NCBI GenBank assembly: GCA_000444245.1 | Contig: ATSW01006081.1 | Coordinates: 1 to 21,466 of the forward strand | DNA length: 21,466 nucleotides | Source: Botryllus schlosseri | Taxonomy: Eukaryota; Chordata; Ascidiacea; Stolidobranchia; Styelidae | Direction of reading: 5' to 3' | Part shown: one piece after another, positions 1 to 12,600 of the stretch | How positions within the stretch are numbered: position 1 is the first letter of the stretch | Layout: the number at the start of each line of letters is the position of its first letter | Position numbers and translations under genes: made by a program | Notes under the pieces: generated by a model | Databases searched by the model: none | What the model saw: the letters and a program-made list of their open reading frames with translations, nothing else | Told to the model about the DNA's origin: nothing

Positions 1-196
1 ATTGTAATGTATTAGGCCTATACATGTAATGTGGTGTATTTTTGTTTTTGTGACTAAGCGAGGAATTATAGGGTCAGCTGAAGGCTTGCTGGTTAGGTTT
101 CTCCGGGCGGGTGAAGGAATCAAACTACTGCCTTACGGCCATGTGGGACAGTCGTTTTTCTAGGATTTTGTATCTTTCTCTAACCGTACATTGGAA

Positions 197-672
197 TCAT
201 GTACTGTTGCTTGTACTGGAGAGATAGGATTTGACGATTGAAGTGAATTTATGATTGTGTAATATTCTATCCATTTCTAGTATCCCATCGTCAAATCTCT
301 GTTTCATAGTTTTGGGAAATGGATCGATGCTTAAGTTTCTGGAAGGCCTCTTGAAATTTCCAATAGCGTCCAGCTGCATGCAAATGAGCCGTGATTCGAA
401 ATGTTTTTTGTGATCGGGAGACTTCAAATCGAGGAAATCGGCGATTCGTCTCATCTCCATCACTTGGTCTTGTTGTAAGTTCTCATAGAAGACGATGTGA
501 TTCCGTTTCGCCGAATCCAAAAACTTTTTAACTCCACTTAGCCATTTATTTGGAACACTTTCAGCATAGGTCAAAAATTCTGCAAGAATAATATACGTGT
601 TACCATTGGTATCCATTGTATCTATTGGTTCATCTGGTGACATTTCCTGCTGTTGCTTCAAAACCTCGGAAC
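197..672 (-). CDS. WSCD1/2-like: Terminal exon: C-terminal sulfotransferase region and stop
   Basis: This exon encodes 157 residues and ends with TGA at 199-197. Conserved features are [20 protein letters not shown] (family: DFVNSYASWWSSHVLDWLK), [11 protein letters not shown] (family: LLVVHYEELRR), RRIADFLDL (family: EMVAFLNV) and [20 protein letters not shown] (family: [21 protein letters not shown]). The last helix ends in a Ser/Thr/Asn-rich tail. The acceptor is the least certain boundary. GCCAG at 677-673 gives the phase-1 join needed, but its pyrimidine tract is poor. An alternative phase-1 site, ACATAG about 33 bp upstream, would add eleven residues. An in-frame stop near 715 limits any longer exon. 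About 25 bp beyond the acceptor lies a short hairpin and the edge of a hAT fragment. Confidence 0.9.
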
Positions 673-3600
673 CTGGCAGGCTATGAGTATGCTCGACATT
701 TGCTATGTCGAGGCATTATTTATTGAAAGTATTTTTTGCGTAAAATCTCATAATTGCTTCGCGGGCCGGATTCCCTGCCCTGCTGTAGATCGAACCGCTT
801 GCGATTTGGATAGCGAACGAGCCACTTTAACTGATTAAGGGTCAGTTGCATAAATCGCGATCGATGCTTGATCGTAGATCGTATGTCATGGATCATCAGC
901 GTTTCGTGGCATAGATGGCGATCAGGCCATTATTGGTAAAATTTGGTCGGCAAAACTTGATTCAGATCGCGAGTTGATAAAACGTGTTGATCGGCTGTAC
1001 CAACACCATCCGAACGTATCCCAGACACTATCAGTCCGAACATACCCCCGGCATATTATGCACATGATGTCCTAGTAGCAAAAAATCCGACATACTCCAA
1101 ACATGATGCCCGATTAGCAACACTGTCCAAGCATTTCCCAAACATGATGTCCGAGTAGCAACAAGGTCCGAACATACCCAAGACACGAATCTTAATTTTA
1201 TTCTACATTGCATCCAGTCGGACTTACATACGAATGTACTTTGTTGTTGATTGTGCTACGAATATATTTGCGGGCCGAAAACTCAATATTCCGAAATGCT
1301 TGGAACGTTATTTCCTAATATTTTGGCATTAGACACGCGGCCAACAAGCGGTTGCCGATCCCTATACGGTAGACCAGTGAATTCCCAACCAGTATCCCAA
1401 CTTGATAGCCAGGGACCAGAAAGACGATTCTCTATTGTGATCAACTTATGTACGTTAAGCACGTTTTAGCAAAATGGTCAGAATCAAAAATCTACATCAC
1501 AATCGATTGACCTATGAACACCTCAAGCAGCTACTGCGTACTGCATTCCCTGCAATTACGCTTCGATATGGCACACTTCTTCAAAGCTATAATGTTAAGT
1601 TGGACATTAAATTGATTTGTGTATTTTTTCTTGTTAGTGTTGCTATTCGTTGGTACCTGCTTTCATGCTTTATAAATTTTGTCATATCTAATGAGTGTAT
1701 TCGTACGGCTCCAAACGTCCTCGGAAATCTGAAATGCGGTCCGACACCAAAAAAGGTTGGGAACCACTGCAGTAGATATTAGGGATGGTGTGAACCTCTG
1801 AAAGGTTCAGGTTCGTGTGAACGCGAACCTTTTTGAAAGCTTCTGTGTGAACACGAACGTGAACCTCATGACGTCACGTGACGTCATATTGCTAATTCCA
1901 ACCCTATCTTTCAATGAAGTGATACCCTACTAATGTACACGATACCTAGTGACGACTCGGGCTACATAATGCCACAATGCCGAAGTACATATTGGTGTTT
2001 TAAACGTCGCTGAGTGCGGAGATAATTAAGTTAGCTGATTCAAGAGAATGCTAATCGTGTAATTAAATACTGCTAATCGCGACGCATGAAGGTGAAGAGG
2101 GTTACGCGCGATGGTTAGTCGCGGTGTCCCGAGTTTCAATCAAGTGGCGTTATCTGTTGCATCATAATGCGAAAATGCGTTATATATTGGCTGCTAGTTG
2201 GTGAATAAAACTAGAGATCCCACAATCTCCATACTGAAACAGCAGGCTGCTAACGACGATACTGCCACTGTAATAGGTAGAATTATCATCATCGCGAAAT
2301 GAAAGTCGTGTCCAATTAGTACGGTACAGCTAAGAAACGGATATCGCTTTGCAATGGCGGGTAGTCCTACATAATTCGTTGATTGTTTAGTGAAGCCATA
2401 ACCTAGGAGACAATCGGCACGGTCATTATCGGGAATAATTAGACGTAGGAATGGTACGCAGTTTCTATAGATAACTAGAAATCTATAGTTGTTCCAGTTT
2501 GTTAAATCATGAGATTAACACTAACTTTATGCGCCGCGATCAACCGGTTTCCTTAATCCTGGGTTGATAAATCCTGACGAACGCGCTAATCGACTTTATT
2601 GCTAATCCAACTTTATTATCTTTGCCCTAAATGTATCAACTGAGGCAATTAAAGGATATAATACTCCCGTAAAATCAATATTTTACGTCGCTTTGCCAAC
2701 AATTTCGACGAGTACTTACCAGTGAACATAAACTTACGCCTTAACGGTCGAGACCAGACCGGACAATGTATTCGGCGTCAGAGTATCGCTACATTGATAT
2801 TGAGCTGAATGTAAAACAGGTTTCTATACTTGCTACAAAAGTTATACACTATACAGCAGTGGCCAACACCTCAATCGCACGGATTTGGTTTTAATGATGC
2901 AGTAAAGATACGAAGTCAAGATTGACCCCGTACGCCTGCTAGATTTTTTTTCATCAGAAAACGATATCAATTTCATTGATTGGTTGAATGAGTATCATTC
3001 GCTTACTGCGTATTTTGCTCGTGATGTTTATGATGGCGGGTAAAACTCACAACAGAGAGTCACAAACGGAAACCTGGGTGTTTCGAGCAAACTTTTGTAA
3101 CAAAGCAAGTAAAACATTTGAGATTGTCAAGGTGCATGCTCGTTTAGTGTTGATTTTTAATGCTGCCAGCGCCATGCATGGAGTGCCCCGCAGTTGAAAT
3201 GCAATAAATATGAACCAAAGATGTTGTAACGAAGTGAAAATTGTAATATATGAAAAAGGTTCACAGTGTAGAACCTACCAAGGTTCTGTTGTGAACGCGA
3301 ACCTCTAAATTTCCGAGGTTCACACACAGAACGCGAACGTGAACCTCGCGTTCACACCATCCCTAGTAGATATACATTCTCAGGAACTACACAGGGTAGC
3401 TATTTAACCTGACACTCGGTTTGCCAGACTGCTCTGCGACATTTCAGAATAATCCTAAAATCAAGTAAATAATGGCCATACCTGTGCTGTTTAAATCAGT
3501 TTCGGACACATGTCCAATGTGACTACTTGTGGAACGTCTTGCCCATTCAGCAATGATTGCCTTGTATGGATTGCGTATCAAATATATTATAGTCTTGTAC

Positions 3601-6600
3601 TTTTCGAGTGTCGAAATGCTGTGCTCCTTAACAGCTATCGATCTGCCGGATAGAGTGGAAGATGTTTCTCCCAAATAGCCTGAATATAATATACATCAAT
3701 CATTTGATACCGCCGGAACAGCATGCTCGGGTGTGATTGTGTTTAGATTTGTTGGTCCAGTAGTGCCACTTTGACCCGTTGGTTGCGGAGTTCATTTTTT
3801 AACACACTGACGAAGAGTTTCATGATTGTCGAAATGTCGAGGTACTGACTGACTCGTGGTAACTCTTCGTTATGAAGTAAAATTCGCGAGACGCATTGTT
3901 GTGACACGATGGACACGTCGTATCGTTGCGAATCGAACATCAACCCGCATTAAACCGCGCCATGAGGGAAGAAAATTTCTAGAATAATCAAAACCTCTTA
4001 TTAAATAGGGAGTCAATTAGCAAATTCAATTAGCATATTGACGGCTCCAACACATCAAATTAGGTGTCGAACGCCGCATAATTCTCCTTCAACTGCCGCA
4101 GATTGGCCACCCCTGAACTAAAGAATCTGTATGGAGCTTAGCCAGACACGCTATAGGCTACTTGCTGGAAAACTATCTCCTCGTAAAGCGTGGTCTTTTG
4201 GGGAGCCCGAAGTCGCTTTCTAAGCGGCTCGGTCTTGGTAGTGTTGGGCTATTGCACGTCAAGGCAATATGCCTGTTCATGTTCGTATCAGCAAATTCTT
4301 CCTCCATGGAATGATATTACCATCACCGAAGCCGTACCAGCTACTGAGGCACAATTAAATGGGACACATGCAGGCGAATAGCGTACTGTGAACTAAGACA
4401 ACAACATGTTTAAACTTAAATCAATTTCAGCATTTAAAAATGCTTTACTAATAAGCGTTTTCCCGAAATTTCAAATCGGGGCCGCGTGTTGGTGACCCCT
4501 GGTATTGGCAATTGGTCGGCAATTGGTTGGCAATTTTCGAAAGGTTCTGGTCTCATGAATTCTACCGGTTGGTATTGAGTCAAATTTGTTTTGAATCGTT
4601 TTTCTACACAACGTATCAATTTCATGGGGTATCTAGTAAAATTAAAATATTTAAAAAAAATGTTATAATAAATTTGAAAATTTAAACCTGTAATAGCTTC
4701 ACGATTACCGGTTAGAATTGAGTCAAATTTGATGTCTATATTTTTAGGCAACATCGCGATTTAATCGCCTAGTAAGCTAAATTCGGACAAAAAAGTTTCT
4801 TTTTTGAACAACCCCACATCATCAATTATCACATCGCATACATGAAATATCGGAGACTCAATGTGTAGGTTGCTATTTTTCCATTACGCTGATCTACAAA
4901 TTCAGAAAAATGTGACAACAACTTTAATATTATTCAAGCTAAGTTTTTGTTGCGGAATCCAATTCTAAGCCCAGAATTGCTGTAACACGTCAGGTTTCTT
5001 GGCTGTGCATTTTACGCAACTCCATTAAATGATCAAATTTTGGCTTTCATTAGCGACCGTATGCTGAGCAACTGAGCATATAACAGAAACAGATCAAGTA
5101 TTGGTATGCTGGTATCAAGTATGATGAAACCTCGGCTGAACGTTTTGGTTGTAGCGCAGCATGAAAGTTTTCGGTAAACTTCATTGGTTCTCAATGTTTT
5201 TCAATCTTCGAGATGACGAATTGACGAACCGCGCTTGGTTTAATTGCGTTTGGTAGCTCATTAGCTAGATACCACCTTGATCTTTATACATCTGTCCTGC
5301 ATAATTGATCGACTAGTGTAGGGTTGCCATACGTCCGGAATTTCCCGGACATGTCCGGAATTTCACTGTTCAAACCAGCGTCCGGGAGGAATTTCTAAAA
5401 TATGCCAAATGTCCGGAATTTTGAAGACTTGACGTAGGCTCATAACTTTTTCGTAAATCAGCCTTAAAACAATATATTTTGGGGGATATTTATGTTGCAC
5501 GCGATTTACTGTCACATTTATTGATTTTAATATGGAGACTACCAGCCTCGCAAAAACAGCAATAAAATATAAATAAAAACAAACATCATTTACTGGAATG
5601 AGCCCAATTGTAATCGCAATTATAGGAGAACGGTATATTCCTAGAGATCGTTCAGCTAAGGCCGCTTAAATGCTTTATTCAAGGATAATGGTTCCAAATG
5701 AGGGGGTTCGTTTGCCTTTATTCTGGGGTTTACGAATATGCTGAACGTAATCAGCTTCCAAAATAGCCCGTGAGTAAGTCTGGGCAAAGGTGCTGACTTC
5801 TTTTACTAATCAGCTCGTCAAATTTTTATTTGGATCACGGAACATTTTCAAATTGGATATTGAGTCGCGACTATAAAAGGTTGGAAACCACTGGATGTGT
5901 TTTTTTATAAAGCTCCGTGGTGCGCACCGGCAAGTGACATAGATTACCCTATAGTGTGGGACCAAAATCGTTGTTTATTTGGGCGGGAGGGGGTTGAAAA
6001 CATGTGCTTTCGGTCCCGGTTACATAACACACAGCCACATACTCCTGAACCGGATCGTGAGTCGTAACCACCTCTGGTCTATGAGTAAAGCTTTGCTACT
6101 GTGACGTCATAACTCATTTTGAAATCCACTAGTGGGCGTTAAAGAGTGTCCGGAATTTGGGTTGCTGAAATATGGTAACCCTAGACTAGTGGTTTTTGAG
6201 AAAAGCACCCTGCTCTTTGTAAAACTTAACTTGACGTTAGTTGGTAGGTTTTGAGGTATTCATGGTATTTATCGACTACTATGGTCATTTACGCCAGGCC
6301 GATATTCGTAATTTGTATTCCGTAACTGCCGATTGAACGGCCCACTTCTAAGCTTATTTTAAGACACCACTTACTGGGTTGAGGTAGTGAGGAGGAGCCA
6401 AGATAAGACCTCCAGCACTTAGGCACAGGAATTATGAAGTCGCCCTCGGACGGACTCGAACCCGCAACCCAGTGGTGTTGCAGCCGCGGATTAAACCACT
6501 GGGCTATCTCGCCACGTTTGACGTTGGACGTATAAAGTGGAAGGAAATTATGCGGTTTAGCTGTTATGTTCGTGCATATACGATATACGTTGGTATCGTT

Positions 6601-9600
6601 TGACTCATATATGCATTAGTAATTAGTGTCAATCATTATATCCCTTCGTGTGCCTTGGCTCGTATTTATACCCTGTGTTCTGTGATCTACTTGCCTTTTG
6701 TTATTCTGGACTTTGAATACTGATCGTATGGTACTCGCCAGTGTTAAAGAAATTATGTCGTACACGATTAAATATACTGTATTGTTATTGGAAGTTAGTA
6801 CTGCATGTTTGCTGTTCTACGAAGACCATAGACCAGCAATTCCCGAATTGTGTGCGGCCACAGATTAACAGGTGTGCCGCGAGTCTGTCTGGGAATTTGA
6901 AAAAATACTGTATATTATTGGATATAAGGCATCCAGACAAGCAGATGCGACTAGAAAGTGGTCTAACTTCTTCAGCAGGCTGATAAATGAACAAACGTGA
7001 CCATGTCCATTAAACCAATCGTGGCATTGGCGATGAATAGGGTAATGTCTACACTCTACATATTGACTGAGCGACTATGTCTGGATCAAATTATGTGATT
7101 CGTTTCATATCGACTCATAAACTAAAAATTGTGCCGCAAATCATGAGCACATTGTCTTGAATTCACTCAACGATACTTATCTGGATATGTCATAAACAAA
7201 TATAGGTGATAGTTAATCCATTTGGAAGCCATAAATCGAGCAATCGTTTTGCAGAAGAAGAAGAGCTTATTTATTTAAGAAACTCCCCCCTTGAAACGCC
7301 GTTTTCGCGAAAAGCTTTGGATGCCCCCTTCCAAATCTTATTCCATGACTAGTACAATAGATTTTTTATTTCATTTGTACCTTAGTGTGCGATTGACTTC
7401 CCAGGCCGTATCGTTCATTCCTTCGTGATACTGAATACTGTGCATGCATAGTTTCGGCACCACCATTATTGTTGTTTGTTTGTTATATATTTCGGATGGA
7501 TGTAAAATACAGACTATCTCTGTCTATTTACATAATTATGTACATGTAGATTGAAAAATGCTTGTATTATTCAGCACATTTCGAACAACTGTTGAGATTA
7601 CTTTAATATAGCCCTTCAATACAACACATGCCGAGTATGTTTATATAGGCCACATTATAACAACCCGACTGCGGTGTTGTGATTTCTAATCACAATTAGG
7701 AGCGGGTCGCTGACATTGACACCCAATTCTGAGTGGGCAAGAAAGAGCGAAGTCATTTTACAGATCAAAAACTAGTTATTCACAGAAGCGAAGACGCCAA
7801 TTCGAAAACCTTATATGCAGGTTACTTGGAAAGTATAACTGAGGTCCCCGGCCTCGAGAGAAACCCGAATCGCGATATAATAATATGAAGCAAATTCCAA
7901 CCTCCGCGTTTACAGGTAAAACCTTTGCATTCCTCATAACGCACACGCAGGGATGATGCCAATATATCACTAAAACGAATATGGATAGAAATATGCCAAC
8001 GAGGGATGGTGTGAACCTCTGAAAGGTTCAGGTTCGTGTGAACGCGAACCTTTTTGAAAGGCTACGCGAACGTGAGCCTAATGACGTCACGTCAAGTGTC
8101 AACCCTACATCTCAATGAAGTTATGGCCTAGCGACGACTCGGGCCACATAATGCCACAATGCTGAAATACATCATATTGACGTTTTGAACGTCGCCAAAT
8201 GTATCAACTGGGGCGATCAAATGATATAATAATCCCATAAAATCAATATCTTCCGTCGTTTTGCCAACAATTTCGACGACGACTTGCATGGGAATTAGTG
8301 CGGAGCTGACCGAAAAATTCTGTGGTCCGACTCCGATCCTGTTTTTCAATTCTCTGGTCCGACTGCGATCCGGCTCCTGCCGTACCAGAAAAAGTACTGA
8401 TACAGCTCCGGCCAAAATTGAAAAAATACGGCCGTATGTCCAATCCGGCTCCGGTCCATGCTCCGCACTAATCGGGATATAAGCTTACGCCATAACGGTC
8501 TAGGCCAGACCGGACAGTGTATTCAGCGTCTGAGTAGCCTATTGCTACATTGATATTGAGCAGAGTGTAAAGCGCGTTTCTATGCTTGCTACCGATATTA
8601 CCCCATTAACAATTATACAGCAGTAGCCAACACCGCAATCGAACGGATTTGGTTTTTACGATACAATATTCATATAAAATCAAGATTGACTGCGTACGCC
8701 AGCTAGATCATCATACAATGATATTAACTTCATTGATTGGTTGAATAAGAATCGTTCGCTGACTACCTACAATGTATTTCGCTCTTGATGTTGTGTGATT
8801 GCGGGTAACGCTCCCAGCAAAGAGTGACCCGAGAAAACTTTTGTAACGAAGCAAGTAAAATTTTTGAGATTGTCAGGGTGCCTGCTCGTTTAGTGTTGAT
8901 TCTTTTTATGCTGCCAGGGCCATGCATATAGTAGCTCGCAGTTGAAATGCAATAAATTTCAACCAAAGATGTTATAATGAAGTGAAAATTGTAATGTACG
9001 GAAAAGGTTCACAGTGCAGAACGTACCAAAATTCGTTTGTGAACGTGAATCTCTGAATTTCTGATGTTCGCACACAGAACACGAACGCGAACCTCACGTT
9101 CACACCATCCCTAATGTCAACATTATATCATCGTTAGAGCCAATGTTTTATCGGTTTACAACTGCAGTATTCAGCCTCCCAATCATCGTATTGTTGCCAA
9201 TTTCACTGTTTGCGAATAAAGGTGTAGCTAGAATAGAGCCCCTATGATCCGTAATATAATGTCATATAATACATATATAATGTGTTGTGTATACAGGCTG
9301 GTTAATGAAGTATTCAAATGCAAAGCAAGAGCATGGGTTTGAGGTATTTCTAGATTGCGGAATTTTGGTATGGCCCGCGAGCGATCCAAATTGTTGAATC
9401 CGGCCCGCGACGTCAGCTGACTTTGACACCCCTGATCTATAAGATCTTCAGTTCATTGCAATAATATTGAACGTGATCTTTTCCATAATAAAATATCAAT
9501 CAAAGGAGTGGAGACTGCTTATGCACTGCTCAAAATGAAGCCTGAAATGCATCTTACTCCACAATGGAAATAAATATGCATCGATTCACAGGTCCTAGGA

Positions 9601-12600
9601 CATTCTGCTCTGTGAAACCCCAAAAGACGGCTGAAAACATTACAGATATTCTAGATACACTGCGGTACAGTGGTCATGGCTGGGATGACGTGTGGATATA
9701 GAAACGGTGAACCTTCTGTTAGGACGGCAGGGTGGTTTCATCGAATCCTCTTATTATATTCGCGATTGGGATAGCAGAGCCAAAATGTACTTTGGTTAAT
9801 TTATGCAGTGGCTCCCAAAGTGGGTGCCAGCGCCCCCTGAGATCGTTCACGAGCGTCAAGGGGGTCTGGCCATGAAATGAACGATTGGGGCGCTGGATAT
9901 AAAATTGGACGGTAGAGGGGCGCTGAGAGCAAATGGGGCGAGGTAGGTCTAGAAGGCAACTGCTGCATATTGTTGAAACGATTGGCAAATAAAGCATCTT
10001 AAATACGCAGTAAAAATGCAAAATCGATTCGTTCTGAGCAGTTTAGAGTCGTCCGTTTATTTATTCAGCTGTACCGGAAAAGTCCATTGTTACATGACAA
10101 TGTTGTTCCTGCCCATCGATGGACTAATTTAGCGGTCGGCAGAATCCCCAAAAAGCGCGGCTCATTGTGTGTTGTGAGAACTACGAAGCATTTGAGCAGT
10201 TATTGCTCACTGCAAGGTGTAATAGCTTTTTAGAGAAACTGTCTTGCGTGGTTTTAATCTCCGTGTCTAACGATCGTGGATTTTCCACAGTGGCGCGACC
10301 GTGGCCTTCGACACGGCGTTCTGGTTGCGAGAAACGGTATCTCTTCTACTTGACGAGCATATTTTCCAAAATTCATTACTAGAATCCGTTCTTAGAAATG
10401 ATAAAATCTCATGATAAAGGTGAAAATGACACTGTCCGGATTCCGTGAAAAGGCGCCATTTTACGACACCTGAACTATTCCAATTCTAAAGCTCGCACAG
10501 GCTACCAGTCCAGCTCGAATACCCGATTCCAAGATATGGGGTGGAACTTTATTCGTTGTCCAGGGGGTGGGGGGTGGGGTAGGGCTCAAAAAAGTTTGGG
10601 AAACACTGATTTATAGGAATGTTTGTGAAGTTAGCAATACTTCGAAGTGTATTCTAAAACGCAGAGATTCCCAACCAAATCTCTATCCGGACTTAAGGAA
10701 TACACTACAAAGAAAACTAAATACTCTCTCTCTCTCTTCTATTTCGCTTTTGAATGAAGCGGTCGATGTAACGACTTCCTGCAAGACACGCTGGTATAGT
10801 GATCGATTGGACTCGATGCTGCAGTTCCTGTTGTACGCACTAGCCTATACTGACTAATGTCCGCTCTAGTTCTCTTGCATTCCTGATCTAATCACACACG
10901 CAGATCCAAGGAGCGTTCTTTGATAACACAGAACAGCCAAATAGTATTAAGTCGTGCTTGTCTGGACGCTGCTTTATCTCGTCTGAAATTATCTACAGGA
11001 ATCTTCGATCTTCCACGCAGAGCGACGCTGACTTTCTTTTATGCTCGGCAAACTCTAATTCAAACATTTTTTTACAGCGTTCGGGTTTATTATCTGTTTG
11101 CTTGAATTAAATCAAGCTTCGCCTGGTACCTTACGTTTACCCTTTTTCAGAAATGAGCCGGCGTCTTCGTGATCCTCGGAGAATAGGCAAGCGACTGCTG
11201 GGTTGGGAGCCCATGGTATAACCAGAATTTCAACTCTACCGGAAGGGGACGGTTGAAATATGTGACATTTCGAAAATACTAGCAGAGCCATACAAGACGA
11301 TCAGTGACGATTGTTTCGCCAAAATTATTATACTATGTGGCTATACGCCCCAAAGCAATACTGATAAAACTATAGTTAAAACTAATGTTAGGATTACTAA
11401 ACTAATAACAAATGCACGGCTGCACGCTGGCATTATAGCAGTGGGCGTATATGATATTTCGATAGTTGAATAGTGCATTTCGATTATTGAATATTGATAG
11501 TTGATATTGATTTATTAGCTTCTACGATATCTGTATTGCACACAAACCTCCTTCAATTAGTTTGTTATCCGAGTACTGGCTTCCAGTGTAAACGCCAGTG
11601 GACACTTCAATGAGATGTCTAATCCACGTGTTTCCCGAGCCAGGTAAACTCCACAGTGCCACGGGATCTGCTTCCGATATATCGTAGAAACGAGTTGAAC
11701 AGGCTGGATCCTCAACAATTGTACGGTACACTGGAATTCTATCTTCCTTGCCTTCAGAAGCGCACTGTTTTAGTATCATTTTCATGTTTTCTGCCTTTGT
11801 AAATCTGTATAAACACAAAATTACCAGCATATAGGTAATTATAATTATAACTGGAAGTGTTATCTGGATCGATGTTACGAGGTGATCAATTCAATCGGTG
11901 TTTTCGTGCGACCGGTACCGCGGAGTTGTTAAACCATACAATATATAGCGCAGTGGTCGGGAACCTATGGCTCTCGAGCCATATATGGCTCTTTTGGGTA
12001 TAAGATATGGCTCTTTGACAGATTTTCAATTTTGTACTTAATATTATCGACATTGCAGTAACTTGTTAGCAAATTTTCATAACGGCCAGAATAAATATTC
12101 TCGTGGCAGCATAAACACGTATTTGAGAGGTCAAGACAGTGGCGTATCCAGTGCTAAGGGCTCTGACCCCTTCACAAAATCCTCAAATTTAGGTTGCCGT
12201 AGTACCAGCGACCAATACCTCTCGCGAATTCGATGTACCCGACGTCGCGCGCCGCGTAATCTTGGATTGCACCATACGTTGATTGAAGAAAAAGAATAGC
12301 AGACATAGAGACGCCTATATGACAATACAGTTCTCAAATACACATTGTCTTCCTGATCTACGCCGAGAAATGAACTGCATTGGAAGTTGGAAGTGACATT
12401 CCTATTACAAATTCAAATTAAAAACAACGTGTAGCTATACGTTCTTGATTGTGAACTAGCTTTTTAGTACTGCCGTTAATATGTTGGCGTGTAGTGCAAC
12501 ATCTATGTTGCCGCCGAATGCTTTGTAAGTCGATCAATATTTAGATTTTCGGAATCAGTGTTATAGTAATATTAGATTAATATCAGATATTATAAATTCT

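Noticed and set aside
1-196. Polyadenylation signal for the sulfotransferase gene
   Set aside because: No AATAAA or ATTAAA is present on the minus strand downstream of the stop; a single AATACA near 35-40 is too weak to call.
1790-1860. CRISPR-like array from repeated GGTTC/GAACC motifs
   Set aside because: Spacing is irregular, motifs are inverted relative to each other, and they are subterminal repeats of a hAT element in a eukaryotic intron.
3743-3943. 66-codon minus-strand ORF as a further exon of the sulfotransferase
   Set aside because: The 11548/3679 junction already restores the conserved protein in phase, and this peptide does not resemble any WSCD segment.
4434-4754. 106-codon minus-strand ORF as a gene
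   Set aside because: It is AT-rich, contains small internal repeats and a hAT end, and matches no family I know.
6440-6513. Functional tRNA gene
   Set aside because: A and B boxes are present but the acceptor arms do not pair and an unrelated body follows directly, as in a SINE.
8128-8443. Overlapping minus-strand ORFs of 95 and 66 codons
   Set aside because: They run through the nested CTCCG MITE and its host element; composition reflects repeats, not protein coding.
10567-10857. hAT transposase fragment
   Set aside because: Only a short TRW-like string is suggestive, and the frame begins inside the end of another element, so I kept it as a note only.
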